NCBI RefSeq assembly: GCF_029210375.1
Contig: NZ_JARGER010000041.1
Span: 1-45,516 of the forward strand
DNA from: Nocardioides sp. YIM 152315
GTDB taxonomy: Bacteria; Actinomycetota; Actinomycetes; Propionibacteriales; Nocardioidaceae
DNA: 45,516 bases
Reading direction: 5' to 3'
Shown here: positions 31,811-39,143 of the stretch, in pieces
Numbering within the stretch: the stretch's first letter is position 1
Layout of the letters: each line of letters opens with the position of its first letter
Translations under genes and position numbers: made by a program
The notes under the pieces: generated by a model
What the model was told of the DNA's origin: nothing
Database searches by the model: none
What the model saw: the letters and a program-made list of their open reading frames with translations, nothing else

Positions 31811-32827
31811 ATGAGCGAGAGCCTGTCCGTCGACCCGCAGACGCCCGATCGCAACCTCGCCCTCGAGCTCGTCAGGGTGACCGAGGCCGCGGCGATGGCG
31901 GCGGGCCGGTGGGTCGGCCGCGGGGACAAGAACGGCGCCGACGGCGTCGCGGTCAACGCGATGCGGGTGATGATCTCGACGACCAGCATGGACGGCGTCG
32001 TCGTGATCGGCGAGGGCGAGAAGGACAACGCCCCGATGCTCTACAACGGCGAGCGGGTCGGCGACGGCACCGGCCCGGAGTGCGACGTCGCGGTCGACCC
32101 GATCGACGGCACCACCCTCACCGCGAAGGGCATGACCAACGCGGTCTCGGTGCTCGCCGTCTCCCCGCGCGGCTCGATGTACGACCCCTCCGCCGTCTTC
32201 TACATGGAGAAGCTGGTCACCGGGCCGGAGGCGGCCGGCGTCGTCGACATCCGCCTCCCGGTCGCCGAGAACATCCACCAGGTCGCCAAGGCCAAGGGCA
32301 AGAACCCGAGCGACGTGACGGTCGTGCTGCTCGACCGGCCGCGGCACGCCGCGCTCGTCGACGAGATCCGCGAGACCGGCGCGATGATCAAGTTCATCAC
32401 CGACGGCGACGTCGCCGGCGCGATCATGGCCGCGCGTCCCGAGACCGGCATCGACCTGCTGCTCGGCATCGGCGGCACACCCGAGGGCATCATCACCGCC
32501 TGCGCGATGAAGGCGCTCGGCGGCACGATCCAGGGCCGGCTGTGGCCGCACGACGACGACGAGCGGCAGCGGGCGATCGACGCCGGCCACGTGCTCGACC
32601 CCGACCACGTACTCACCACCGACATGCTCGTCACCGGCGACGACTGCTTCTTCGTCGCCACCGGCATCACCGACGGCGAGCTGCTCCGCGGCGTCCGCTA
32701 CCGGGCCGGCGGCGTGACCACCCACTCGCTGGTGATGCGCTCGCGCAGCGGCACGATCCGGTCGATCACCTCCGAGCACCAGCTGCAGAAGCTACGCGCT
32801 TTTGCCGCGATCGACTTCGACGGCTGA
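31811..32827 (+). CDS. glpX: Class II fructose-1,6-bisphosphatase
   Basis: 338 residues, normal for GlpX. Metal and substrate motifs: GEGEKDNAPML (about 73-83), DPIDGTTLTAKG (about 96-107), and LLGIGGTPEGIITACAMKALGG (about 218-239). It hydrolyses fructose 1,6-bisphosphate in gluconeogenesis and is the usual FBPase of actinobacteria. Start at ATG 31811 from the leaderless TAGAGT. Its last 36 bases overlap the end of the opposite-strand hydrolase. Confidence 0.96.
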   Translation: MSESLSVDPQTPDRNLALELVRVTEAAAMAAGRWVGRGDKNGADGVAVNAMRVMISTTSMDGVVVIGEGEKDNAPMLYNGERVGDGTGPECDVAVDPIDGTTLTAKGMTNAVSVLAVSPRGSMYDPSAVFYMEKLVTGPEAAGVVDIRLPVAENIHQVAKAKGKNPSDVTVVLLDRPRHAALVDEIRETGAMIKFITDGDVAGAIMAARPETGIDLLLGIGGTPEGIITACAMKALGGTIQGRLWPHDDDERQRAIDAGHVLDPDHVLTTDMLVTGDDCFFVATGITDGELLRGVRYRAGGVTTHSLVMRSRSGTIRSITSEHQLQKLRAFAAIDFDG

Positions 32828-33631
32828 GGCGCTCGGCGTACGCCGCAGGCTGTCGGCCACGACGTCGATGACGCGGGGGTCGAAGGCCATGCCGAGGTGG
32901 GAGGCGCTCACCTCGACCGCGGTGGCCAGCGGGTCGATGCACGCCCGCCAGTCGACGATGCCGTCGCGCCGGGAGTAGACCGCGGTGAAGCCGATGCCGG
33001 GCGGCATCGGCCGACGGCACTCCTCGAAGCTCTCCCGGGCGCACGAACCGGCCACGCAGTCCTCCGCCATCAGGCCGGGCACGCCGGCGCGGCTGAGCCG
33101 CACCAGCAGGTCGACGCTCGCGCCGAGCGAGCGGTGGTGGGCGCCGGGGGCGAGCATCGGGCTGCCCATCGTGACGAGGTGGGAGACCAGGTCGGGGCGG
33201 CGTGCCGCGATCCCGCGGGCGAGCATCCCGCCCAGGCTGTGCCCCACGACCTGCACCCGCGAGTCGCGCCGCGTCGCGATCGACTCCAGGCGCGCCTCGA
33301 GCTGCTCGGCGGCGGTCCGGGTGCAGCCGATGTTGGCGTGGATGTGGGAGCGGTAGGTGCGCAAGCCCCGGGCCCGCAGCGCCCGCGCCATCAGCCCGAG
33401 GGTGCCGTCGCCGGCGAGGAACCCGGGCACGAGCAGCACCGGGTCGCCGGACCGTGCTACCCCGGTGCGCGCGACGTCCGACGAGCCACGACGGGTGCGC
33501 CGGTCACCGGCCGCACGCAGCGCGAACCTGCCGATCTCGACCACCGCGCTGCTCTCGCGCAGCACCGCGGCCGCCCCGGGGGCGGCGAAGCCGTCGGGCA
33601 GCAGGAAGTCCGCGAGCGCGGCCGAGCGCAT
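32792..33631 (-). CDS. Alpha/beta hydrolase (lipase/triacylglycerol-lipase-like)
   Basis: 279 residues. PVLLVPGFLAGDGTLG gives the oxyanion strand-loop (about 65-80) and VVGHSLGGML (about 125-134) the nucleophile elbow with a GHSLG serine. Acid and histidine are likely in RRDGIVDW (about 223-230) and SASHLGM (about 245-251). An esterase or lipase acting on hydrophobic esters is likely; there is no clear signal peptide. ATG 33631 is seven bases after TAACGT, indicating a leaderless start. Its 3' end overlaps glpX antisense. Confidence 0.88.
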   Translation of the reverse strand: MRSAALADFLLPDGFAAPGAAAVLRESSAVVEIGRFALRAAGDRRTRRGSSDVARTGVARSGDPVLLVPGFLAGDGTLGLMARALRARGLRTYRSHIHANIGCTRTAAEQLEARLESIATRRDSRVQVVGHSLGGMLARGIAARRPDLVSHLVTMGSPMLAPGAHHRSLGASVDLLVRLSRAGVPGLMAEDCVAGSCARESFEECRRPMPPGIGFTAVYSRRDGIVDWRACIDPLATAVEVSASHLGMAFDPRVIDVVADSLRRTPSASAVEVDRGKSA

Positions 33632-33644
33632 GTGAGCCACGTTA
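33632..33644 (-). promoter_or_regulatory. Leaderless -10 of the lipase-like gene
   Basis: Minus-strand TAACGT (33639-33644), seven bases before ATG 33631. Confidence 0.55.
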
Positions 33645-33699
33645 CGTCCGTACCCGCCGGGCCGGCGGGCAATGCGGGGACGTTGGGTCGGTTTTTCCC

Positions 33700-33711
33700 T
33701 CAACTGGTTGA
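33700..33711. promoter_or_regulatory. Small inverted repeat upstream of hydrolase 2
   Basis: TCAAC-TG-GTTGA lies between the divergent hydrolase genes, nine bases before ATG 33720. It may be an operator; no dedicated regulator is adjacent. Confidence 0.35.
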
Positions 33712-33719
33712 CTTCGAGC

Positions 33720-34637
33720 ATGCCGTCATCCGCCGAGGTCGCCGTCTCCGAGGAGCTCTTCGCCCCGGTCGGGCGCGGCACCGAGCTGTGCTACCAGACC
33801 TTCGGGAGCCCGGACGGCGAGCCGTTGCTGCTGGTGATGGGCCTCGGGGCGCCGATGACCTGGTGGGACCCGGGGTTGTGCGCCGACCTGGCGCGCGCCG
33901 GGTTCCACGTCGTGCGCTTCGACAACCGCGACGCGGGGCGCTCGACCGTGCTGGCGGGCCGGGTCTCGCGGTCGACGCTCGTGCGTGCGTTCGCGGGCAC
34001 GCGGGTGCGCGCGCCGTACTCGCTCACCGACCTGGCCGACGACGCCTTCGGGCTGCTCGACCACCTCGGGCTGGAGTCTGCGCACGTCGTCGGCGTGTCA
34101 ATGGGCGGGATGATCGCGCAGACCATGGCGATCGCTCGGCCCGAGCGCGTCGACTCGCTGACCAGCATCATGTCGACCACCGGCAAGCGGAGCGTCGGCT
34201 GGCAGCACCCGGCCCTGCTGCCCCGGATGATCGCGCCGCGCAAGCCCGGCCGGGAGGCGTACGTCGCGGGCAGCATGGTCTTCGCGCGGCTGACCGGCTC
34301 CCCGGCGTACCCGGAGCCGGAGGACGCGATGCGCCGCCGCTTCGAGGAAACCTGGGACCGAGGCGTGCACCCCGAGGGGGTCGCGCGCCAGATGCTGGCC
34401 GTGGTGAGCCAGCCGAACCGGGGCGCCCGGCTGCACGGCGTACGCGTGCCCACGCTCGTGGTCCACGGCCTCGCCGACCGGATGGTCCACGTCTCCGGCG
34501 GCCGGGCCACCGCCGCCGCGGTCCCCGGCGCCGAGCTGCTGCTCATCGACGGCATGGGCCACGACCTGCCCGTGCCCCTCCACGAGACGTTCGTCAACGC
34601 CATCCGTCGGACGGCTGAGCGGAGCAGCGGCGTGTGA
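33720..34637 (+). CDS. Alpha/beta hydrolase
   Basis: 305 residues. Core motifs: LLLVMGLGAPMTWWDPGLC (about 36-54), DNRDAGRS (about 67-74), nucleophile elbow GVSMGGMIAQ (about 125-134), and late PTLVVHGLADRMVH with DGMGHDLP, giving a Ser-Asp-His triad. It resembles the RdmC/aclacinomycin-methylesterase and haloperoxidase-like group. Natural substrate unknown. ATG 33720 is the best start (begins MPSSAEVAVSEE); GTG 33672 would add 16 residues without a conserved block. Confidence 0.88.
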   Translation: MPSSAEVAVSEELFAPVGRGTELCYQTFGSPDGEPLLLVMGLGAPMTWWDPGLCADLARAGFHVVRFDNRDAGRSTVLAGRVSRSTLVRAFAGTRVRAPYSLTDLADDAFGLLDHLGLESAHVVGVSMGGMIAQTMAIARPERVDSLTSIMSTTGKRSVGWQHPALLPRMIAPRKPGREAYVAGSMVFARLTGSPAYPEPEDAMRRRFEETWDRGVHPEGVARQMLAVVSQPNRGARLHGVRVPTLVVHGLADRMVHVSGGRATAAAVPGAELLLIDGMGHDLPVPLHETFVNAIRRTAERSSGV

Positions 34638-34664
34638 GAAACGAACACGCCGCGTGGGCTCCGG

Positions 34665-34770
34665 GGTTTCGAGACGGTTGCCAGCGCAACCTCCTCAACC
34701 ACCGGAGTCGGTGGTTGAGGAAGGCGCGCCAGCGCTTGTCTCGGTTGCGGGCGCAACCTCCTCAACCACC
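34665..34770. repeat. Composite intergenic palindromic repeat (REP-like), three units
   Basis: Unit 1 (34665-34703) begins GGTTTCGAGAC and ends CCTCCTCAACCACC; unit 2 (34710-34743) is an inverted copy ending TTGTCTCG; unit 3 (34743-34770) is a partial direct copy. A 12-bp perfect stem TCCTCAACCACC/GGTGGTTGAGGA with six-base loop lies at 34692-34721. It fills the gap between two convergent genes and may end transcription in both directions. Confidence 0.75.
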
Positions 34771-34781
34771 AGACCCGCTGC

Positions 34782-35864
34782 TCAGTCGCTGAGGCGCTCC
34801 CCGGTGGTGCTGTCGAAGACGTGCACGTTCTTCGGGTCGGTCGTGACGTACATCGTCTCGCCCTTCTGCGGGTGGCTGCGCCCGCTGACCCGGATGATGA
34901 TGTTGCTGGGCGTGCCCTCGACCCCGCTGGTGCCGTAGACGAAGGCGTCGGCGCCGAGGTCCTCGACCACGGTCACCTGGACGGGCAGGCCGGAGTCGCC
35001 GTTGCCCACCATGCGCCACGCCTCGGGACGGACGCCGACGGTGATGTTGCCCTGCATCTTCTTCGCGGCCGCCGGGTCGACCGGCACGAGGTACTCGCCG
35101 ATCTTGGCCTGGCCGTTGTCGGCCTTGGCCTCCATGAGGTTCATCTGCGGGGAGCCGATGAAGCCGGCGACGAAGAGGTTGACCGGCTTGTCGTAGAGCG
35201 CCAGCGGGGTGTCGACCTGCTGCAGGTAGCCGTCCTTCATCACGGCGACCCGGTCGCCCATCGTCATCGCCTCGACCTGGTCGTGGGTCACGTAGACGGT
35301 GGTGACGCCGAGGTCGGCCTGGAGCTTCGCGATGTCGGTGCGGGTCTGCACGCGCATCTTGGCGTCGAGGTTCGAGAGCGGCTCGTCCATGCAGAACACC
35401 TGCGGCTGGCGGACGATCGCGCGACCCATCGCCACGCGCTGACGCTGTCCGCCGGAGAGCGCCTTGGGCTTGCGGTCGAGGTACTCGGTCAGCCCGAGGA
35501 TCTTCGCCGCCTCCTGGACCCGCTTGGCGCGCTCCTCGGACGGGACCTTGGCCATCTTCAGGGCGAACGCCATGTTGTCGGCGACCGACATGTGGGGGTA
35601 GAGCGCGTAGTTCTGGAACACCATCGCGATGTCCCGATCCTTCGGCGGGGTGTGGGTGATCTCCCGGTCCCCGATGTAGATCTTGCCCTGGTTGACCTCC
35701 TCGAGCCCGGCGAGCATCCGCAGGGTCGTGGACTTGCCGCAACCGGACGGGCCGACGAGGACCATGAACTCCCCGTCACCGATCTCGAGACTGATGCCCG
35801 GGACAGCGGGCTTGTCGGCGCCGGGATACCAGCGCTGTGCCTCTTCGAAACGCACAGTGGCCAT
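34782..35864 (-). CDS. Sugar ABC transporter ATPase, UgpC/MsmX-type (first of two)
   Basis: 360 residues. Walker A GPSGCGKST at 38-46, Q-loop MVFQNYALYP, ABC signature LSGGQ at 136-140, Walker B CMDEP near 158-162, and a C-terminal MalK-like OB/TOBE region (about 240-355). It would energise a carbohydrate importer. It is transcribed away from the binding-protein gene and has its own ribosome site (GGAGGAG upstream of ATG 35864). MsmX-type ATPases can serve several transporters, so it may be shared; the transporter downstream has another ATPase of its own. Confidence 0.95.
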   Translation of the reverse strand: MATVRFEEAQRWYPGADKPAVPGISLEIGDGEFMVLVGPSGCGKSTTLRMLAGLEEVNQGKIYIGDREITHTPPKDRDIAMVFQNYALYPHMSVADNMAFALKMAKVPSEERAKRVQEAAKILGLTEYLDRKPKALSGGQRQRVAMGRAIVRQPQVFCMDEPLSNLDAKMRVQTRTDIAKLQADLGVTTVYVTHDQVEAMTMGDRVAVMKDGYLQQVDTPLALYDKPVNLFVAGFIGSPQMNLMEAKADNGQAKIGEYLVPVDPAAAKKMQGNITVGVRPEAWRMVGNGDSGLPVQVTVVEDLGADAFVYGTSGVEGTPSNIIIRVSGRSHPQKGETMYVTTDPKNVHVFDSTTGERLSD

Positions 35865-35882
35865 GCTTCAACAACTCCTCCA

Positions 35883-35958
35883 CCGGCAGGTACGTGCCGG
35901 ACGATCCGTAGTAAAGGTGAGCGCGCTCACAGTAGCCGGTCCCGCCGCATCGCGGGAC
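35883..35958. promoter_or_regulatory. Three inverted repeats in divergent sugar-transport region
   Basis: CCGGCA-GGTACG-TGCCGG (35883-35900), the perfect 14-bp palindrome GTGAGCGCGCTCAC (35917-35930) and GTCCCGC/GCGGGAC (35939-35958). The central one has the form of a LacI-family operator. No LacI-type gene lies beside this locus. The remaining sequence to 36025 holds GGGGAGGGG before the binding-protein start. Confidence 0.6.
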
Positions 35959-36025
35959 AGGTGGGTTTACAACCTCTTCCGACAGGGCTACATGTGAGGG
36001 AGAACACAACGAGGGGAGGGGTCGC

Positions 36026-37294
36026 ATGCCTCGGGTACGCCGTGGCCTGGCTGCGGCATCGGCACTGGTGTCCGCCACCGGTCTGCTCGCCGCGTGCTCG
36101 GCCGACGCGGGCTCCACCGACACCCTGATCTGGTACACGAACCCGGATGCCGGGGGCCAGGCCAAGGTCGCGGAGAACTGCAGCACCGACGACTACACGA
36201 TCAAGACCCAGGTCCTGCCCCAGGACGCCAACCAGCAGCGCATCCAGCTGGCCCGGCGACTCGCGGCGGAGGATCCCGAGATCGACATCATGAGTCTCGA
36301 CCCGCCCTTCACGGCGGAGTTCGCCAACGCCGGCTACCTCGCCGAGCTCCCCCAGGAGCTCCAGGACTCGCTCGCCGAGCAGTCCTTCCAGGGTGCGACC
36401 GACGCGGCGACCTGGGACGACCAGCTGGTCGTCGCGCCGTTCTGGTCCAACACCCAGGTGCTCTGGTACCGCAAGTCGTTCGCAGAGAAGGCCGGCCTCG
36501 ACATGAGCCAGCCGGTCACCTGGGACCAGATCATCGAGGCCGCGTCGCAGAACGGCGGCAAGGTGGCGGTCCAGGCCAACAAGTACGAGGGCTACGTCGT
36601 CTGGATCAACGCGCTCATCGCGGGCGCCGGCGGCGAGATCGCCACCGACACCGAGAAGGGCGTCGACCTGACGCTCGAGCTCGACTCCGACGCCGGCCGC
36701 AAGGCCGCCGCCGTCATCCAGAAGCTGGCCGGCTCCCCCGCCGCGCCGGCCGACCTGTCGGTCGCCCAGGAGGGCCAGGCGGGCGGCACGTTCGGGTCCG
36801 AGCAGGGCGCGTTCATGGTGAACTGGACCTACATCTGGACCAACTACGACGGCACCCAGCCGGAGGTGAAGGACGACCTGGCGTTCGCACGCTACCCGCA
36901 GACCGTTGCCGGTGAGGACTCGCGCCCGCCGTACGGCGGCATCGGCGTCGGCGTCAGTGCCTTCTCCAGCCACGCCGACGAGGCGATGCAGGCGATCGGG
37001 TGCATCACCTCGCCCGACAACCAGGGCGTGAACGCCGAGCTCACCGGCAACATGCCCGCCAGCGCGGCGGGCTACGAGTACCCCGCGCTCAAGGACATCT
37101 ACCCGCAGGAGCTGCTCGACCTCTTCCAGGAGAGCCTCGAGGCGGCGGCACCGCGGACCGTCACGCCGTACTGGAGCGACATCTCCGGCGGCATCCAGAG
37201 CACGTGGCACCCGCCGTCGGGGGTCGACAAGGACACCCCGGCCGACTCGCAGCAGTTCGTCGACGACGTCCTGCACGGAAGGAGGCTGCTGTGA
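36026..37294 (+). CDS. Sugar ABC transporter solute-binding lipoprotein
   Basis: 422 residues. Lipoprotein signal with lipobox LAAC (C24). The SBP_1 domain includes LIWYTNPDAGGQ, QQRIQLARRLAAEDPEIDIMSLD (about 72-94) and late TVTPYWSDISGGIQSTWH. It resembles LpqY-like trehalose/maltose binding proteins, but the ligand cannot be fixed by eye. Ribosome site GGGGAGGGG upstream of ATG 36026. It is followed, through a mini-element copy, by the two permeases and the second ATPase. Confidence 0.93.
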   Translation: MPRVRRGLAAASALVSATGLLAACSADAGSTDTLIWYTNPDAGGQAKVAENCSTDDYTIKTQVLPQDANQQRIQLARRLAAEDPEIDIMSLDPPFTAEFANAGYLAELPQELQDSLAEQSFQGATDAATWDDQLVVAPFWSNTQVLWYRKSFAEKAGLDMSQPVTWDQIIEAASQNGGKVAVQANKYEGYVVWINALIAGAGGEIATDTEKGVDLTLELDSDAGRKAAAVIQKLAGSPAAPADLSVAQEGQAGGTFGSEQGAFMVNWTYIWTNYDGTQPEVKDDLAFARYPQTVAGEDSRPPYGGIGVGVSAFSSHADEAMQAIGCITSPDNQGVNAELTGNMPASAAGYEYPALKDIYPQELLDLFQESLEAAAPRTVTPYWSDISGGIQSTWHPPSGVDKDTPADSQQFVDDVLHGRRLL

Positions 37295-37365
37295 GCACCC
37301 CACCGAATTCTTCGTCTCCCCCGCTTCGCTCCTCCGCGAACAATTCGTCGGGGACCCCGCTGTGA
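37291..37365 (+). repeat. RTGA mini-element, copy B, with 24-codon ORF
   Basis: Starts GTGAGCACC overlapping the binding-protein stop and ends GGGGACCCCGCT followed by GTGA, which closes the 24-codon frame and starts the first permease. The core CCCCCGCTTCGCTCCTCC encodes PPLRSS. The imperfect long stem pairs CCCC..CGAATT.TTCG with CGAA.AATTCG..GGGG. GCTGTGAGC flanks both ends (37288-37296 and 37359-37367), consistent with a target duplication. Confidence 0.72.
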
Positions 37366-38294
37366 GCGCCACCGCACGAGCCTCGACGAAGAGCGTCGTG
37401 AGCGACCGCGCGCGGGCGGAGAACCGGCTCGGGCAGCGGCTGGTCCTGCCGGCCGTCATCGTGATGCTCGTCGTCACGGCCTGGCCGATGATCCAGGCCC
37501 TCTACCTGTCGCTGTTCCGCTACCGGCTGACGACGCCCGACGACCGCGAGCTGGTCTGGTTCTCCAACTACGTCACCGTGCTGACCGACTCGCTCTTCTG
37601 GCGCGACACCTGGAACACCGTGCTGATCATGGTGGTCACGGTGGCGGTCGAGCTGGTGATCGGCTTCGCGTTCGCGATGGTGATGCACCGCATCGTCTTC
37701 GCGCGCGGCGCGATCCGCACGTCGATCCTGATCCCCTACGGCATCATCACCGTCGTCTCGGCCTTCGCCTGGCAGTTCGCGTTCAGCCTCAACAACGGCT
37801 TCGTGAACGCCTGGTTCAGCTGGCTGCCGTGGATCGAGTCCGACACCAACTGGTTCGGCAGCCACTGGCCGGCCATGTTCGCGATCATGGTGTCGGAGAT
37901 CTGGAAGACCACGCCGTTCATGGCGCTGCTCCTGCTCGCCGGGCTCTCGCAGGTCTCGGAGGACATGATCGAGGCGGCGAAGGTCGACGGCGCGACCTGG
38001 TGGCAGCGGCTCTGGAAGGTGATCCTCCCGAACATGCGGGCGGCGATCATGGTGGCGGTGCTCTTCCGGGCGCTCGACGCGTTCCGCATCTTCGACAACA
38101 TCTTCGTGATGACCCGGGGCGCCCAGGACACCGAGTCGTCGTCGTTCCTCACCTATCGGCAGGTGATCGAGCAGATGCAGCTCGGCCTGGGCTCCGCGCT
38201 GTCGGTGCTGCTCTTCCTGACCGTGCTGCTGCTGGCCTGGCTGATCGTCAGGCTGTTCAAGGTCGACCTGGCGCAGGCGAGGGGTGAAGGGTGA
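37362..38294 (+). CDS. Sugar ABC transporter permease 1 (MalF/UgpA-type)
   Basis: 310 residues, six transmembrane segments. The EAA coupling motif is EAAKVDGATWWQRLWKVILP at about 204-223. N-terminal LVLPAVIVMLVVTAWPMIQALYLSLFRY is typical of the first permease in carbohydrate importers. GTG 37362 overlaps the stop of the mini-element frame, so translation is coupled to the 24-codon frame rather than directly to the binding protein. Confidence 0.94.
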   Translation: MSATARASTKSVVSDRARAENRLGQRLVLPAVIVMLVVTAWPMIQALYLSLFRYRLTTPDDRELVWFSNYVTVLTDSLFWRDTWNTVLIMVVTVAVELVIGFAFAMVMHRIVFARGAIRTSILIPYGIITVVSAFAWQFAFSLNNGFVNAWFSWLPWIESDTNWFGSHWPAMFAIMVSEIWKTTPFMALLLLAGLSQVSEDMIEAAKVDGATWWQRLWKVILPNMRAAIMVAVLFRALDAFRIFDNIFVMTRGAQDTESSSFLTYRQVIEQMQLGLGSALSVLLFLTVLLLAWLIVRLFKVDLAQARGEG

Positions 38295-39139
38295 TGGCTG
38301 CTCGAGCGGGCGAGGCCCGCACCAAGGTCGGCACCTGGATCGGCTTCGTGCTGATCCTGGTCTGGTGCCTGCTGCCGGTGGTCTGGATCCTCTCCCTGTC
38401 CTTCAAGGGTCCCGACGAGACGGCCGCCGGCAGCCCGCAGTTCCTGCCGAAGAACTGGACGATCCAGAACTACAAGGACATCCTCGACAACCCCGACTTC
38501 CTCGACGCGCTGCGCAACTCCTTCGGCATCGCGGCGATCTCGACCGTGCTGTCGGTCATCTTCGCGACGCTCGCGGCGTACGCCATCGCGCGGCTGGAGT
38601 TCAAGGGCAAGCGGCTGGTGCTCTCGCTGGCGCTCGCGATCGCGATGTTCCCGGTGGTGTCGTTGGTCGGCCCGCTCTTCGACATGTGGCGCACGTTCGG
38701 GCTGTTCAACACCTGGCCCGGCCTGATCATCCCGTACATGTCGTTCACGCTGCCGCTGGCGATCTGGACGCTGTCGGCGTTCTTCCGCGAGATCCCGTGG
38801 GAGATGGAGCAGGCCGCCCAGGTCGACGGCGCCACGTCGTGGCAGGCGTTCCGCAAGGTGATCGTCCCGCTGGCGGCGCCCGGCGTCTTCACGGCGGCGA
38901 TCCTGACGTTCTTCTTCGCGTGGAACGAGTTCGTGCTCGCGATCTCGCTGACCTCGACGACGTCCTCGCGCACGGTGCCCGCGCAGATGTCCTACTTCGT
39001 CGGACCGGACCCGTTCAACCCGCCGTACGGCCAGCTGGCCACCGCCTCCGTGGTGGTCACGGTCCCGATCATCATCATCGTCCTGCTGTTCCAGCGAAAG
39101 ATCGTCGCCGGCCTGACGTCCGGCGCGGTGAAGGGGTGA
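38294..39139 (+). CDS. Sugar ABC transporter permease 2 (MalG/UgpE-type)
   Basis: 281 residues, six transmembrane segments. EAA motif EQAAQVDGATSWQAFRKVIVPLAAPG at about 173-198. The pair with permease 1 forms the membrane channel of a carbohydrate importer. ATG 38294 overlaps the previous stop (TGATG), with GAAGGG upstream; GTG 38291 is an alternative start one codon earlier. Confidence 0.94.
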   Translation: MAARAGEARTKVGTWIGFVLILVWCLLPVVWILSLSFKGPDETAAGSPQFLPKNWTIQNYKDILDNPDFLDALRNSFGIAAISTVLSVIFATLAAYAIARLEFKGKRLVLSLALAIAMFPVVSLVGPLFDMWRTFGLFNTWPGLIIPYMSFTLPLAIWTLSAFFREIPWEMEQAAQVDGATSWQAFRKVIVPLAAPGVFTAAILTFFFAWNEFVLAISLTSTTSSRTVPAQMSYFVGPDPFNPPYGQLATASVVVTVPIIIIVLLFQRKIVAGLTSGAVKG

Positions 39140-39143
39140 CCCG

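Noticed and set aside
32897..34618. 573-codon plus-strand frame
   Set aside because: Antisense of one hydrolase and shifted frame of the other.
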